A stretch of DNA of 64,000 nt. Origin: a virus. Shown here one piece after another: positions 26,701-34,919 of the stretch. Under the pieces are notes generated by a model. That model was not told the origin of the DNA and did no database searches. It was given only the letters and a program-made list of their open reading frames with translations. The position numbers and the translations under genes are program-made. Numbering within the stretch: the first letter of the stretch is position 1; each line of letters opens with the position of its first letter. Where the stretch lies: positions 46,956-110,955 of the IMG/VR virus record IMGVR_UViG_3300031857_000047; one strand, written 5' to 3'.

Positions 26701-29219
26701 CCGCCGTCGTGTAGGTCGCCGTCTATTTTGAGGCCAATACAGGCTGTACCAAATGTAGTCACGTTTTGTATATACGGAGATTTTGTTCCTACCCATGCAC
26801 TAGTATCAGCCGGACCATATCCTGGATCTAAACTAGCATACGCACCGGCAGTTGGTCTTCTTGTCAAATAGACATTTAATGCTCCCAGTGTTCCACTAAG
26901 ACCGGTTAATGTACAATTTCTTAATCCCGTGCCGTCCTTCATCAAAAACATATTTGATAATCTATTTTCTGATCCAGTTTTTGAATTGTAAAAATAAGTG
27001 CCAGTAAATTGACTTTCATAATTGCCTGGATATTTTAAATCGTAAGCAACAGCATTGACAATTTTTACAACATCAGGAATAAATCTTGGAGGTTGTGTAT
27101 AACTTGATCTCAAAAACGCAATGTATGCAGACATTTCTGATTCTAAAAATTCAGAATTGTTTAATAATTGAGCCGCTGCTGCAAGTACATTAGCATCTGT
27201 AGATAGAGCATTTGTTCCTGTAATAGGAGAAGCTGTTCCAGTTGCTAGTCTTGATCGTATCTGTGCTAATAATGATCTTGCCGCAGTTACCTGCACAGAG
27301 GTTCCAGGGGTTCCTGTAAAATCTTGAGGAACATGTCCATATAAAATTGAACCGTATGCCGGATTGGCTACTTCGGTAGTACCAATTGGCTGTTCTAAAA
27401 TCAAGTATTCTATAATATAATTTAAATAATCAATAACATCCAACATTGCCGAGGCGTCTGCATTGGTAAACACAGTATCGGATGCCGAAATAATTGTTCC
27501 TCTAAGTTCGTCTCCTACTACCGCTACAAATGATGGAACTCTTAACGGTAGTATTTCTTCGTACATTCCATTCTTTACAAAAACTGTAGCAGGTCCAGTG
27601 ATGTTATCCAGTGCATATCTCACTGTTCTCCAAGGAGAGTTTTGTGATGTTCCAGTAGTTCTGCTATCAACACCATCGGTTGCAACGTAATAGACTTTTG
27701 CCGAAGAATTAAAAGTTTCCCAGCTTGGTGACCCACTCTTAGCTTGTAATGTTTGACCTTGATTACCAACGGTTAAATTTGTAGCGCCTATGGTACTACC
27801 GTCTTCTGTTAGACCATATGTTTTAATATCACCAGTATAGGTTAATATGTTCCTTTCGTCGCTATAGGTGTATTTTTCCCAATATATTCCAGCTTCGTCG
27901 TTGGGACGATTACCTAATGAAGAAACATGTTTTGCAATACATCTATATGTTCCCGATCTCCATAGTATAAGATCTCCAATAACATAAGATCTAAACGCAT
28001 CCCACTGGCCTTGCCATTTAGATCCGGGGATCATCAATTCCCAATCTTCTGTATTGATCGTGGAACCGTCATCAATAAAATCAGTATCTGTTAAAGTTAC
28101 ATCTCTTTTTGCAATGTATAATTGGCCTTGTCTTCTTATTACATCACCAATTTGATAAGATGTAGAGGCTGTCCAGTCACCTCTAATGTTTGAATTGACA
28201 AACAATAAATTCCAAAAATTATTGGTCTCGGTAGTTGGCTCTTCGCCGAGGTGTGTTAGTTTTGCAATGAACAAATATCCACCGTATCTAACAATATCAC
28301 CTGGTTGATAAATGGCTCCCGATGCCCACTCTTGATCGTATTCAAAACCCGGGCAAAATATTGTCCAATAAGCCGAATCAAAAAATTGTCCGCTGTTGGT
28401 AGTATGCTTTACTGTACACTTGTACAAATAACTGCCATACTTAACTACATCATTTACTTTGTACTGTACTGCTTGAGACCAGGCTCCGGCATATTCAATT
28501 CCGTCGTAGAGTATTGCCCACTTGCCTTGATCGTTTTCTAAGCCCAGTGCTTCGTTAACCGCTGAAAGATGTTGAGAAATACATCTATAGACTGTGCCGC
28601 CGTATTTTACTATGTCGTCTACATAGTAAATTGTGTCAATTTGCCAATCACCTTTCCAAATATTATTTAGATAGATCAATTGCCATTTTAATGAATCGCC
28701 TTCTAGTCCAATAAGTGGATCATCACTTGATACATGTGCCGCTATACATTTGTAGATTCTTCCGCTGTTAACAACAACATCGCCAAGATTATAAAGTGTG
28801 GACACTGTCCAATTTGTCTTCCATGACTCTGAACTAGAATAAATGATCCAATAGTTATTTGTTGAATAGTCTAAAACAAAGTCGCTTTCAAGTTCTGCTG
28901 AAATATGTTCTTCGACACAAAAATATGTTACTGCACCTTTCTTTACAACAGCACCTCTAGTATAATATGTATTTTCAGTCCAACGGCCTTGCCAGCTGGC
29001 GCTTTCTACCATTACTACCCATCTTGGGGCAGGACTAGGAGGAATATCACTGTTTAAAAAGTTTAAGTCGTCGTAAAAATTGTCATCAGCAGTATGCTGA
29101 GTGATACAAACATATATTCTTGCACCGAATCGTACGATATCGTCATTTAGGTAATTAGATCCAGCGGACCACTGCCCTTTCCAAGTATATTTTAATCTAC
29201 TGATTTTAAAATCTGACAT
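23772..29219 (-). CDS. Giant modular fibre protein (1815 aa), paralogue of the 2776-aa protein
   Basis: 1815 aa, ATG. Residues 1-450 contain eight CBM5/12-like modules (for example WSQAVQYKVNDVVKYGSYLY), then YYVATDGVD near 490 and a beta-helix segment with VGDELRGTIISASD. VTTFGTACIGLKIDGDLHDG occurs near 818-838. About residues 1200-1425 there are six Asp-box units (YSTDGTTWTLGS, YSFDGITWTPAS and others), half the number in the larger paralogue. The C-terminal block LTGHDFLDVGLGNFEQTNYP ... TDQDGNFRVGEVF ... PTQRAVKAYLSRRVSGG matches the paralogue closely. The copy lacks most of the four-fold DVGYIVDA-type repeats. Likely a second receptor- or polysaccharide-binding fibre in the same appendage. 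Confidence 0.85.
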   Translation of the reverse strand: MSDFKISRLKYTWKGQWSAGSNYLNDDIVRFGARIYVCITQHTADDNFYDDLNFLNSDIPPSPAPRWVVMVESASWQGRWTENTYYTRGAVVKKGAVTYFCVEEHISAELESDFVLDYSTNNYWIIYSSSESWKTNWTVSTLYNLGDVVVNSGRIYKCIAAHVSSDDPLIGLEGDSLKWQLIYLNNIWKGDWQIDTIYYVDDIVKYGGTVYRCISQHLSAVNEALGLENDQGKWAILYDGIEYAGAWSQAVQYKVNDVVKYGSYLYKCTVKHTTNSGQFFDSAYWTIFCPGFEYDQEWASGAIYQPGDIVRYGGYLFIAKLTHLGEEPTTETNNFWNLLFVNSNIRGDWTASTSYQIGDVIRRQGQLYIAKRDVTLTDTDFIDDGSTINTEDWELMIPGSKWQGQWDAFRSYVIGDLILWRSGTYRCIAKHVSSLGNRPNDEAGIYWEKYTYSDERNILTYTGDIKTYGLTEDGSTIGATNLTVGNQGQTLQAKSGSPSWETFNSSAKVYYVATDGVDSRTTGTSQNSPWRTVRYALDNITGPATVFVKNGMYEEILPLRVPSFVAVVGDELRGTIISASDTVFTNADASAMLDVIDYLNYIIEYLILEQPIGTTEVANPAYGSILYGHVPQDFTGTPGTSVQVTAARSLLAQIRSRLATGTASPITGTNALSTDANVLAAAAQLLNNSEFLESEMSAYIAFLRSSYTQPPRFIPDVVKIVNAVAYDLKYPGNYESQFTGTYFYNSKTGSENRLSNMFLMKDGTGLRNCTLTGLSGTLGALNVYLTRRPTAGAYASLDPGYGPADTSAWVGTKSPYIQNVTTFGTACIGLKIDGDLHDGGNQTIVANDFTQVLSDGIGVWCNGTGKTEVVSVFTYYNHVSYLCTDGGKIRGTNGNSSYGQYGAVAEGFDLSEVPITAVVNNRYYDANVDQVFAVNGELTRAFFSHAGNEYTQATYTLTGAGINGSLLAEEFRDGAVYEVRIKDPGDSSGSGGGGYANAKNNAQSGDLYSVTIAGSDDSEADSYRSMRLVLDSGTGTGQYGYIAEFNETTKNAFIASEFKPQQTVASTTSSGNRITIGTTEYLKLNDPVLFTGVVSGNIQLETIYYVKTIVNATQITVSDSEGGTVFLLINSSGGMIMHHLGWNHFQPGTTIEPVLDTTTYYSIEPRVTFSSTGYNASAISLATPDDWISITYGSGKWVAVANGVSTAGSNAAGYSSNGTTWTATNLPTAATWVKVAYGDNTFVAVASSGQISYSFDGVAWNVATAPVETYSSVVYGNGLWVATSTGGKDIATSPDAITWTAGLLPEGADWIDITYGKGKFVAVSQSDSSTAQTAYSTDGTTWTLGSFIGGCRGIAYGNNRFVAIEGGFAGANSTFYSFDGITWTPASIDTQNWQTIKYFQGTFVALAESYDKVAVSTDGINWAYRSLSGVQSWRDIAGGGIGKLVAVSGLSATTVGNLLSMGTTPQARVTLGSGRILSILLWEVGSGYSSAPVMTLTDPNNTTEVTVGVRVGNGVLGTPSIVDVGESYQTLTTGAIVAGDGYKDQYQTGKFLVVDSLTRIPGPGDNLNINGIDDYTYKVLSAVVLGGTVGDYTAQIAIAKTLGREESPEHDESLTIRQLYSQVRLTGHDFLDVGLGNFEQTNYPNTLFPVGTVLAPENEVVEKGGGRVFYSSTDQDGNFRVGEVFAVEQSTGTVTISADFFVLEGLEELSLGGVSVGGSGVVIREFSTDPLFIADSNNIVPTQRAVKAYLSRRVSGGGSDAFTTSVVAGVVRVGPTDIGTTTSEQLNIPVKVNFKQPFSGDLLTNTYFLAGRGMI

Positions 29220-29227
29220 GATTTATT

Positions 29228-29599
29228 TTAGCCCTCTGAGTCAAAATTGTCGTATTCGTGACCGTTATTAATTCTTGCTACTAATTGACCGTCATTATCT
29301 ACATAATAAAAAATAGCTCTATCGTCCCATCTGTATTGTTGATACTTTAAATTATCAAATACAAGATTATGATTAATATCTATTCCTTCGTAAAAATCCA
29401 CACCGTTTTCGAAGTCGGAAAAGTTCTCGGCTGGGTCTCCGGGATTATTAATTGAAATACTGTCATTGCTCTTTGCCTGATCGCTGCGTTCTAAAAACAC
29501 ACTACCATTTTCATTTTTTCTTAGTCCATAGAAAAATCTTGGAGTAGAACCTAGTCTACTTTCTGGATCTTGTCCTAGATAATAATTGCTATTTGCCAT
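29228..29599 (-). CDS. Small virion-associated hypothetical protein
   Basis: 123 aa, strongly acidic and rich in Asn and Tyr, no cysteine. Begins MANSNYYLGQDPESRLGSTP and ends in HEYDNFDSEG; the middle has FEGIDINHNLVFDN-like strands around residues 70-85. I do not recognise a domain. It lies 8 bp upstream of the 1815-aa fibre gene and 10 bp downstream of a small beta-rich protein, so it belongs to the same transcription unit. A fibre-associated structural protein is the best guess from position. Confidence 0.6.
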   Translation of the reverse strand: MANSNYYLGQDPESRLGSTPRFFYGLRKNENGSVFLERSDQAKSNDSISINNPGDPAENFSDFENGVDFYEGIDINHNLVFDNLKYQQYRWDDRAIFYYVDNDGQLVARINNGHEYDNFDSEG

Positions 29600-29609
29600 G
29601 ATTTATTCC

Positions 29610-29942
29610 TTATGAAAGTTCAACATAACTAACAACAGTGTCAACACTATTAGCAGTATCGCTGACAATTCTCAATCCTGATGTTTCTGGTAAAATTAAT
29701 TTTTCACCGTTGGTAATAATTTTTACCGCTGAGTTAGGCGGTATTGTTAATCCCCTAACATAATATGCAGGTGTACTATCATCGCTGACTACAAATACGT
29801 CAACGTTGACTGTTTCGTATTCTGTAGAGTTTGCAATGTTGCAACCAATAACTGTTGCTCTAAAACCTACAGGAATTTGTACAACATCTATTGGCGTAGT
29901 TCCTATTCCTGCGTTAACTGCGTGTTTGAATGTGGTTGGCAT
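29610..29942 (-). CDS. Small beta-sandwich-like virion protein
   Basis: 110 aa. The layout IPVGFRATVIGCNIANSTEY ... VDVFVVSDD ... GLTIPPNSAVKIITNGEKLI ... SVDTVVSYVELS parallels the 106-aa protein at 15.1 kb and the 127-aa protein at 32.7 kb, with a P-x-G strand, a central CN turn and a P-P-N/A-G strand. It follows the 349-aa fibre-like gene by 4 bp. Probably a structural or capping subunit of the fibre system; family and function are not known to me. Confidence 0.6.
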   Translation of the reverse strand: MPTTFKHAVNAGIGTTPIDVVQIPVGFRATVIGCNIANSTEYETVNVDVFVVSDDSTPAYYVRGLTIPPNSAVKIITNGEKLILPETSGLRIVSDTANSVDTVVSYVELS

Positions 29943-29946
29943 TATA

Positions 29947-30996
29947 TTATCCTAGTGTCAATGCAAATCTAATTGCAATGTCGTTAGCTGTGCTTTCTGA
30001 AACGGCACCAATTGTACCTGCTGGGCTTGACCATTGTAGTCCATCCCAAATTTCCAAAGCCTTTGAATCTGTGTTGTATCGAGTCATGCCCTCAACAGCA
30101 TAAGTTGTTGGGCGTTCGCCTGTTGTTCCACGTGGAACAACAAATGCATTGGTTCCGGATATTTTTACATATCCAGTTCCTGTTTGTGTCAATTCTGTTA
30201 TACTGTCGCTGACAAAGTTAGTAATAGTATTATCACGTATGCGGAAATTGCCGATTACTACAGCGCCGGATCCGTTAGGGTCAAGTACTAGATCTCCGGT
30301 TGTCGTAGAGATGGTGTTATTTTCTAAATGTATGTTGCCAACATCAAATGTACTTAGACTCAAACTATCAGCAAAAACTCCTTGAGCATATACTGCTTGC
30401 CATTTATATCCCGGTGATCCAAGATCGTATGAGTTGTTAGTTTCAGGAATTAGATCGCTGCGAATACTGGCATTAATTGTGATAGTGTCCGATAATGCAT
30501 CGCCAATTATAAGATTACCGCCTATTGTGATGTTGCCGGTTGCAGAAATGTTTCCGTCGACTGCTAGATTGCCTGTAATATCGGTGGCGCTTTGAATGTC
30601 GACTTTTCCTGTGCCACTAGGATCTAACTCTAAGTTTGAATTAGAAACAGTAGTTGAAATTTTGTTGCCGTGAATTTCAATATCATTAACAGTTAGTCTA
30701 GAATGATAGGCTGTTGCTTCACCGCCTGATGCTATGAAGCTAATTGTTGGAAGATTGCTAGAAATTGTATTGCCGGTAAGTGTAAAATTACCAACTTCTA
30801 TTTGATTTAGAACTTCTAAATTTGTAGTTCTTGCTGTGCCTACTAGGTCTAATTGGTATTGAGGAGTAGCCGTGTTGATACCGATGCGAGAGTTAACAAC
30901 ATCAAGATAAAGAAGGTCTGTCTCAAAGGCTAAATTGACTCCGTCACGAATCAAATTCGACTTTAAGAGCGGACCGGAAATACGACCAATAGCCAT
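29947..30996 (-). CDS. Tail-fibre-like beta-structured protein (349 aa)
   Basis: 349 aa, ATG at 30996. The N-terminus IGRISGPLLKSNLIRDGVNL is shared with the 363-aa paralogue. Residues about 50-250 are short strands of the kind NLAVDGNISATGNITIGGNL that form trimeric beta-prisms or helices in phage fibres. The C-terminus carries VPRGTTGERPTTYAVEGMTR then YNTDSKALEIWDGLQW, a motif also present in the 363- and 166-aa proteins. A late-type octamer ACTAAATA lies 115 bp upstream. It is likely a fibre shaft or collar protein. Confidence 0.7.
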   Translation of the reverse strand: MAIGRISGPLLKSNLIRDGVNLAFETDLLYLDVVNSRIGINTATPQYQLDLVGTARTTNLEVLNQIEVGNFTLTGNTISSNLPTISFIASGGEATAYHSRLTVNDIEIHGNKISTTVSNSNLELDPSGTGKVDIQSATDITGNLAVDGNISATGNITIGGNLIIGDALSDTITINASIRSDLIPETNNSYDLGSPGYKWQAVYAQGVFADSLSLSTFDVGNIHLENNTISTTTGDLVLDPNGSGAVVIGNFRIRDNTITNFVSDSITELTQTGTGYVKISGTNAFVVPRGTTGERPTTYAVEGMTRYNTDSKALEIWDGLQWSSPAGTIGAVSESTANDIAIRFALTLG

Positions 30997-31130
30997 GTGC
31001 TCTCCTAAATACCCGGTGTTTCACCGATAACCAAATTTTCAGCTTGCGCTCTCTGCTGGTTTACCACAGTCGAATCTTGCAGAAAATTGGTCGTTCGCTG
31101 CAATTACTAGTATTTAGTCAGATTTGGGAA
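30997..31130 (-). promoter_or_regulatory. Leader with ACTAAATA octamer and small hairpin
   Basis: 134 bp between the 363- and 349-aa genes. On the minus strand, ACTAAATA (31118 to 31111) resembles a late promoter core. Between it and the ATG lies a 5-bp hairpin, CGGTG-AAA-CACCG (31014-31026), without a U-run, so it is unlikely to be a terminator. The leader would be over 100 nt, long for this phage. No open frame is seen in it. Confidence 0.35.
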
Positions 31131-32222
31131 TTAGCCGAAGATCAGTGTATAAACGTGGCCGAGTTCTTCCATGATAGGCGCAGTGATAACAATACCGCCA
31201 CCTGTGGCCACCTGCCATATTGTGCCGTCGAAACATTCCATGTAGCCTATTTCACTATTCCAACGTGTGGCTCCTACTTCAACCGGAGTGCGTTCAGCTG
31301 TAGTTCCGTATGGAATTCTAAAGGCATTGGTATCGTTTATGGTTAGATAGCCAGTACCTGTATGAGAAATAGTTATAGGAGTATTATTGAAATTGTTTAT
31401 CACCCCTGCATTTATAGAAATGTTTTCTATTCTTATTGTGCCAGTTGCAGAGTCAACTATGAGATTGTCATTGCTTTGAATTGTTGATATTGTATTAGCA
31501 GTAAATTTCATTTGATCGCTAATAAACAAATTTACAGTATTAATATTATCAACTCCATTTATGTCGTAAATGTGCAATTCTGACCAACGCTTATCGTTTT
31601 TACCCAAATCGTATGTTCCATCTAGTCCTGGAATAATACTTTGTGTAAAATCAGGAGAAATAGTAACAGTATCTATTGGACTGTCTCCTACAATAAACTG
31701 TCCGTCTAGTCTTACTTCACCTGTTGCAGAGATGTTTCCAACTACTGCTAAATTGCCTGTAATGTCAGTACTGGCTAAAATATTAACTTTGCCTGTGCCT
31801 GCTGCATCCAGAGTAATATCAGCGTTGGTAGCAATGCCTCTAATATAATTGTCTTTAATTTCAAAATCAGGAGTTAATATTTTACCGTATTGAACATAGG
31901 CTTCTGCACCGTTAGGTTCTATAATTATAGGGCCTACTGTAGTGCTTATTGTTCCAGAAGTATAAAAAATTAAATTATCTACCTCTGCTTGTGTACCGTT
32001 CACAATAACATTAGCACTTACTCTAGAGTCGCCTGCGATGTCTAATTCGTAGTCTGGTGGATTAGAATTGATACCTATTCTAGAGTTATTAACATCTAGA
32101 TATAATAGGTCAGCATCAGTTGGAGCATTTCTAAAAGTTAGGTCAACACCGTTTCTTAATAGATTTTCAGTTAAAAGTTTTCCACTGATCCTACCAAGTT
32201 GTGCTACAAACGGTTCTGGCAT
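31131..32222 (-). CDS. Tail-fibre-like beta-structured protein (363 aa)
   Basis: 363 aa, paralogue of the 349-aa protein downstream. Shared features: LGRISGKLLTENLLRNGVDL at the N-terminus, LLYLDVNNSRIGINSNPPDY, GKVNILASTDITGNLAVVGN in the shaft, and PYGTTAERTPVEVGATRWNS near the C-terminus. The repeat phase and lengths are very similar, so this is a recent or constrained duplication. No enzyme motif. ATG is followed upstream by a GGAGAG-type site. Expected to be part of the fibre or whisker-like apparatus. Confidence 0.7.
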   Translation of the reverse strand: MPEPFVAQLGRISGKLLTENLLRNGVDLTFRNAPTDADLLYLDVNNSRIGINSNPPDYELDIAGDSRVSANVIVNGTQAEVDNLIFYTSGTISTTVGPIIIEPNGAEAYVQYGKILTPDFEIKDNYIRGIATNADITLDAAGTGKVNILASTDITGNLAVVGNISATGEVRLDGQFIVGDSPIDTVTISPDFTQSIIPGLDGTYDLGKNDKRWSELHIYDINGVDNINTVNLFISDQMKFTANTISTIQSNDNLIVDSATGTIRIENISINAGVINNFNNTPITISHTGTGYLTINDTNAFRIPYGTTAERTPVEVGATRWNSEIGYMECFDGTIWQVATGGGIVITAPIMEELGHVYTLIFG

Positions 32223-32240
32223 TCGCTCTCTCCGGTAATA

Positions 32241-32741
32241 TTAATCGGCGTAGCCGTAATATATTGTGATGTATTTGTCTAAAGGAACTGAACTGGTAAA
32301 CACAATATAGGTATTACCTGATCCTAGATAATTGTCCACTAGGTTGTAGTTAGTATCTGAAATTTGAAAAACGTTTTCAACAAATACCAAAATGTTGTTT
32401 TCAGAATTTGGAATTTTAGTTAAAGGACCAAATGTTGTCTCTACTTCGTTGCCTGGCCCTAGAGTCTGTTTGGTAATAGCTGTGGCGCCCGGAGCTCTAA
32501 CCACTTCCCATACTCCGTCGATATAGGCTTCGATGGAGTTTGTTGTAGTATTGTACCGCATGAATCCATTAGCGCCGCCTGTGGTTCTAACTCCGCTTAA
32601 TTGCGGACGTTGTGCAGTAGTACCTTTAGGCAATCGTAATCCGCCTGTTATTTCCATAACAGCACGACCATAGTGATTGGTAAACAGTGTTTGATCACTA
32701 GGACTATACTTGCTAAGAGTTTTTTGTTTAAGGAATCTCAT
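32241..32741 (-). CDS. Small fibre-associated protein with GTTAQRP motif
   Basis: 166 aa. Contains LRLPKGTTAQRPQLSG and, about 20 residues on, MRYNTTTNSIEAYIDGVWEV, the same two-part motif as at the ends of the 349- and 363-aa fibre-like proteins. The C-terminal half has a repeated strand pattern ending KYITIYYGYAD. Its ATG overlaps the TGA of the upstream gene (ATGA), indicating translational coupling. It looks like a stand-alone version of the C-terminal module of the larger fibre proteins, perhaps a tip or adaptor. Confidence 0.65.
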   Translation of the reverse strand: MRFLKQKTLSKYSPSDQTLFTNHYGRAVMEITGGLRLPKGTTAQRPQLSGVRTTGGANGFMRYNTTTNSIEAYIDGVWEVVRAPGATAITKQTLGPGNEVETTFGPLTKIPNSENNILVFVENVFQISDTNYNLVDNYLGSGNTYIVFTSSVPLDKYITIYYGYAD

Positions 32742-33121
32742 ACTGGCAATGCACTCACTGTGATACTTAACAAGTTTCCAACGCTGGCAGTAGCACGAAT
32801 TTGATCATTACCATAAGTAGTACTACCTTTTAACACTATGCGCTCGTCGCTGAAAAATACAGTTTCTCCTGCAGGTACAATTAAATTCTTAACAACAGTA
32901 TTTGTGTCTGAACTTACTCCGCCTGCTGGCACTAAATTTAATGTTAGAGTACAACTGTTAACAGTTTCGTCGGTTAAGTTTGGAGTTCCTGTATTACAAA
33001 CTATGATATTTGTAATGGCATTATCTTGTGCAACTACTGCGCCACCAACTGGGGCTCCTGTACTGGTGCTAGTAAACACCAATGTATCTCCTGAAGTTGT
33101 TAGTCGTGTGCTGTATATCAT
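32738..33121 (-). CDS. Small beta-sandwich-like virion protein
   Basis: 127 aa. Pattern NAITNIIVCNTGTPNLTDET, TLTLNLVPAGG, VVKNLIVPAGETVFFSDERI and a terminal LLSITVSALPV. This mirrors the 106- and 110-aa proteins elsewhere in the fibre region (CN turn, P-A-G strand). Its TGA overlaps the downstream ATG by four bases and it starts 13 bp after the 329-aa gene. A small structural subunit is likely; no named family recognised. Confidence 0.6.
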   Translation of the reverse strand: MIYSTRLTTSGDTLVFTSTSTGAPVGGAVVAQDNAITNIIVCNTGTPNLTDETVNSCTLTLNLVPAGGVSSDTNTVVKNLIVPAGETVFFSDERIVLKGSTTYGNDQIRATASVGNLLSITVSALPV

Positions 33122-33133
33122 TTTTATTGTCTC

Positions 33134-34123
33134 TTAAAATATCATGCTAAAAACAAGAGCTTTGCTCTTGCTTATCAATTCATCATTCTTACTGGTGTTT
33201 CTAAAATAAACGCCTGTGCTGCCTGTACCTACAGATCCGCCATATACTAAACTAGCATTGTTTACTGCCGCTGGAGTAGTTCCTGGATTGTCTAGTTGTA
33301 AGGCGTAGGTAATTTCAACTTTCCCTGTACCGTTGGTTTCTAATTTGATATTGCCGTTGGTATTAACCGTTTGAATTACAGTAGCATCGGGAATTAACGG
33401 GTCATCCGGTGTTGGATCCTCTGTAAAAAAGTTTGCTCCGGCCATTTGCACTCTGTTTCTAAAAAACTGTGCAACAATGTTATTGTCAATTACTACTCCT
33501 ACTAGACTTTCTACAGGTTGTACAAAGTATGGACCAATTGGAAATAATCCAGAAGCTATAGGATCGTTTACATCAAATGCTGCGGTACGTGTATCATTTC
33601 TTAAAATTTGAAATGTTGGATTAGTTTGAATTGCATCGTCAACATATTTTTTATTAGGTACGTCATCGTCGTCTGTAACTTGCAATTCGTATGCTGTTGT
33701 GCCTGCTACTTTAACAACTCCTGTACCAGTTCCAATTAGTGTCAAATCGCCACTATCGGTATCTGCGTTTGTTAAAATTTCTTTTACTCTAACTTTACTA
33801 GAATTATAACCAGCACCTTCTTTGAAATTCCATGTTTGATCATTTTCATCCCACAACAATGAAACATCAGTTGCTAATCCTCGATCAACTTCAATTCCAG
33901 AATATCTTAGAGTAACACCACTACCGGTTTCACCGTAATTAATTGTAATTATGTTGTCGTCTACATTTAAGTTTTCAACAGAGACATACAAGGTGTCACC
34001 TTCAACTATTAAGTTTCCAGTAACTCTGGTATTTCCAACACCCGCACCCGTATCAAGAGTAATTGTTGCACCCTCGCCGGATTTGATATTATAATCACCG
34101 CTTACCTGTATAAACTGTCCCAT
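33134..34123 (-). CDS. Tail-fibre-like protein (329 aa)
   Basis: 329 aa, ATG at 34123. N-terminal residues 1-60 show strands GQFIQVSGDYNIKSGEGATI and TRVTGNLIVEGDTLYVSVEN, a common start for fibre proteins of T4-type marine phages. A KKYVDDAIQTNPTFQILRND segment in the middle and a C-terminal YFRNTSKNDELISKSKALVF follow. No catalytic motif. It comes second in the operon that begins at the GATAAATA octamer at 34.58 kb. Probably a fibre or virion decoration subunit. Confidence 0.65.
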   Translation of the reverse strand: MGQFIQVSGDYNIKSGEGATITLDTGAGVGNTRVTGNLIVEGDTLYVSVENLNVDDNIITINYGETGSGVTLRYSGIEVDRGLATDVSLLWDENDQTWNFKEGAGYNSSKVRVKEILTNADTDSGDLTLIGTGTGVVKVAGTTAYELQVTDDDDVPNKKYVDDAIQTNPTFQILRNDTRTAAFDVNDPIASGLFPIGPYFVQPVESLVGVVIDNNIVAQFFRNRVQMAGANFFTEDPTPDDPLIPDATVIQTVNTNGNIKLETNGTGKVEITYALQLDNPGTTPAAVNNASLVYGGSVGTGSTGVYFRNTSKNDELISKSKALVFSMIF

Positions 34124-34137
34124 GCTAAAATCCTAAA

Positions 34138-34506
34138 TTAGATTGCTGTTAAAATTAACAAAGTTTCAGTAGAATCATCTGATAGTGTCCACTTATAGCG
34201 AACACTGTTGAAATCAGCTACAGTTCTAAAATTAATTTTTCTTAAAGTTTTGGGTGAACCATTTAACATTCCAACTAATGTTGCTTCACCGTTATTTGCT
34301 GGGTCTGAATTTGTACCTGCTACTAATTTACAAATTTCTACGGCTGTTGTACCGTTGTCTGTACTACATTTAAATCTACGAGCACTAACTTGATTTACAA
34401 TAAAACCTTCATATACTGTGCCACCAGATTTAAATCTGATAGGAAGATGAGGGGTTGCTGCGGAACCAGTTGCTCCAAAATATCTTTTACTTAGTTTATT
34501 TGCCAT
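34138..34506 (-). CDS. Small hypothetical virion protein
   Basis: 122 aa, ATG with GGAGAA ribosome-binding site. Contains a two-sheet pattern (GGTVYEGFIVNQVSARRFKC, YKWTLSDDSTETLLIL) and two cysteines. I do not recognise a family. It is the first gene after a late-type octamer and opens the long fibre transcription unit just downstream of the head genes, a usual place for head or neck-associated decoration and fibre proteins. Function unknown. Confidence 0.6.
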   Translation of the reverse strand: MANKLSKRYFGATGSAATPHLPIRFKSGGTVYEGFIVNQVSARRFKCSTDNGTTAVEICKLVAGTNSDPANNGEATLVGMLNGSPKTLRKINFRTVADFNSVRYKWTLSDDSTETLLILTAI

Positions 34507-34575
34507 TTGTTTTCTCCTTTAGAGTGACGTTCTAGGTCTTGCTCAGTGGCGCTGCGCAATCATTTCTAGATACTT

Positions 34576-34583
34576 TATTTATC
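34576..34583 (-). promoter_or_regulatory. Late-promoter-like octamer GATAAATA
   Basis: Minus-strand GATAAATA overlaps the stop of the small gene at 34.6-34.85 kb and lies 70 bp upstream of the 122-aa gene. It matches seven of eight bases of the T4 late consensus and probably starts the fibre operon. Confidence 0.55.
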
Positions 34584-34848
34584 CGCGACTTAGCATAGCC
34601 ATTAACTCCAGTTTTTCTACTGTGGCTACGATTTGATTGATTGAGTCTATTTCTTTTTGAGCACGTTCTAAATAGCTTCTGCTGTGCGTTTGTCTATAAT
34701 TAACCATAATTCTACTGTGTGTTTGTATATGATGATCAATTATTTTTTCTATCTGTTGCACATCGTGTGTAAACATAGGAAAGCGTTTGCGCCACACACT
34801 GTATTGCTGACGCAATTTTACAAAGTCTTTGTCACTTTCTATCTGCAT
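34579..34848 (-). CDS. Conserved small protein next to gp23
   Basis: 89 aa from ATG at 34848; a TTG one codon earlier could also be used, but ATG is preferred. Highly charged and helical, without cysteines: RQQYSVWRKRFPMFTHDV, then IDHHIQTHSRIMVNYRQTHS and YLERAQKEIDSINQIV, likely a helical hairpin. It lies between the gp23 terminator and the fibre operon, so it must have its own promoter; CTTAAATA sits just upstream. I recall similar small proteins near gp23 in T4-type cyanophages but know no function. Confidence 0.6.
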   Translation of the reverse strand: MQIESDKDFVKLRQQYSVWRKRFPMFTHDVQQIEKIIDHHIQTHSRIMVNYRQTHSRSYLERAQKEIDSINQIVATVEKLELMAMLSRG

Positions 34849-34866
34849 CAACTATTTAAGTCAAAC

Positions 34867-34890
34867 AAAAAGGCTCCGAAGAGCCTTTTT
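34867..34890 (-). terminator. Intrinsic terminator of the head gene operon after gp23
   Basis: A perfect 10-bp stem (five A, GGCTC) with CGAA tetraloop and GAGCC plus five T lies 30 bp past the gp23 stop. The tetraloop and U-run are classic. It should stop read-through from the abundant capsid mRNA into the fibre region. Confidence 0.85.
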
Positions 34891-34919
34891 GAATTTAGTG
34901 CAATTATTTCTAATACGGA

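Noticed and set aside
31014-31026. Terminator in the leader of the 349-aa fibre gene
   Set aside because: The 5-bp hairpin is not followed by a U-run on either strand.
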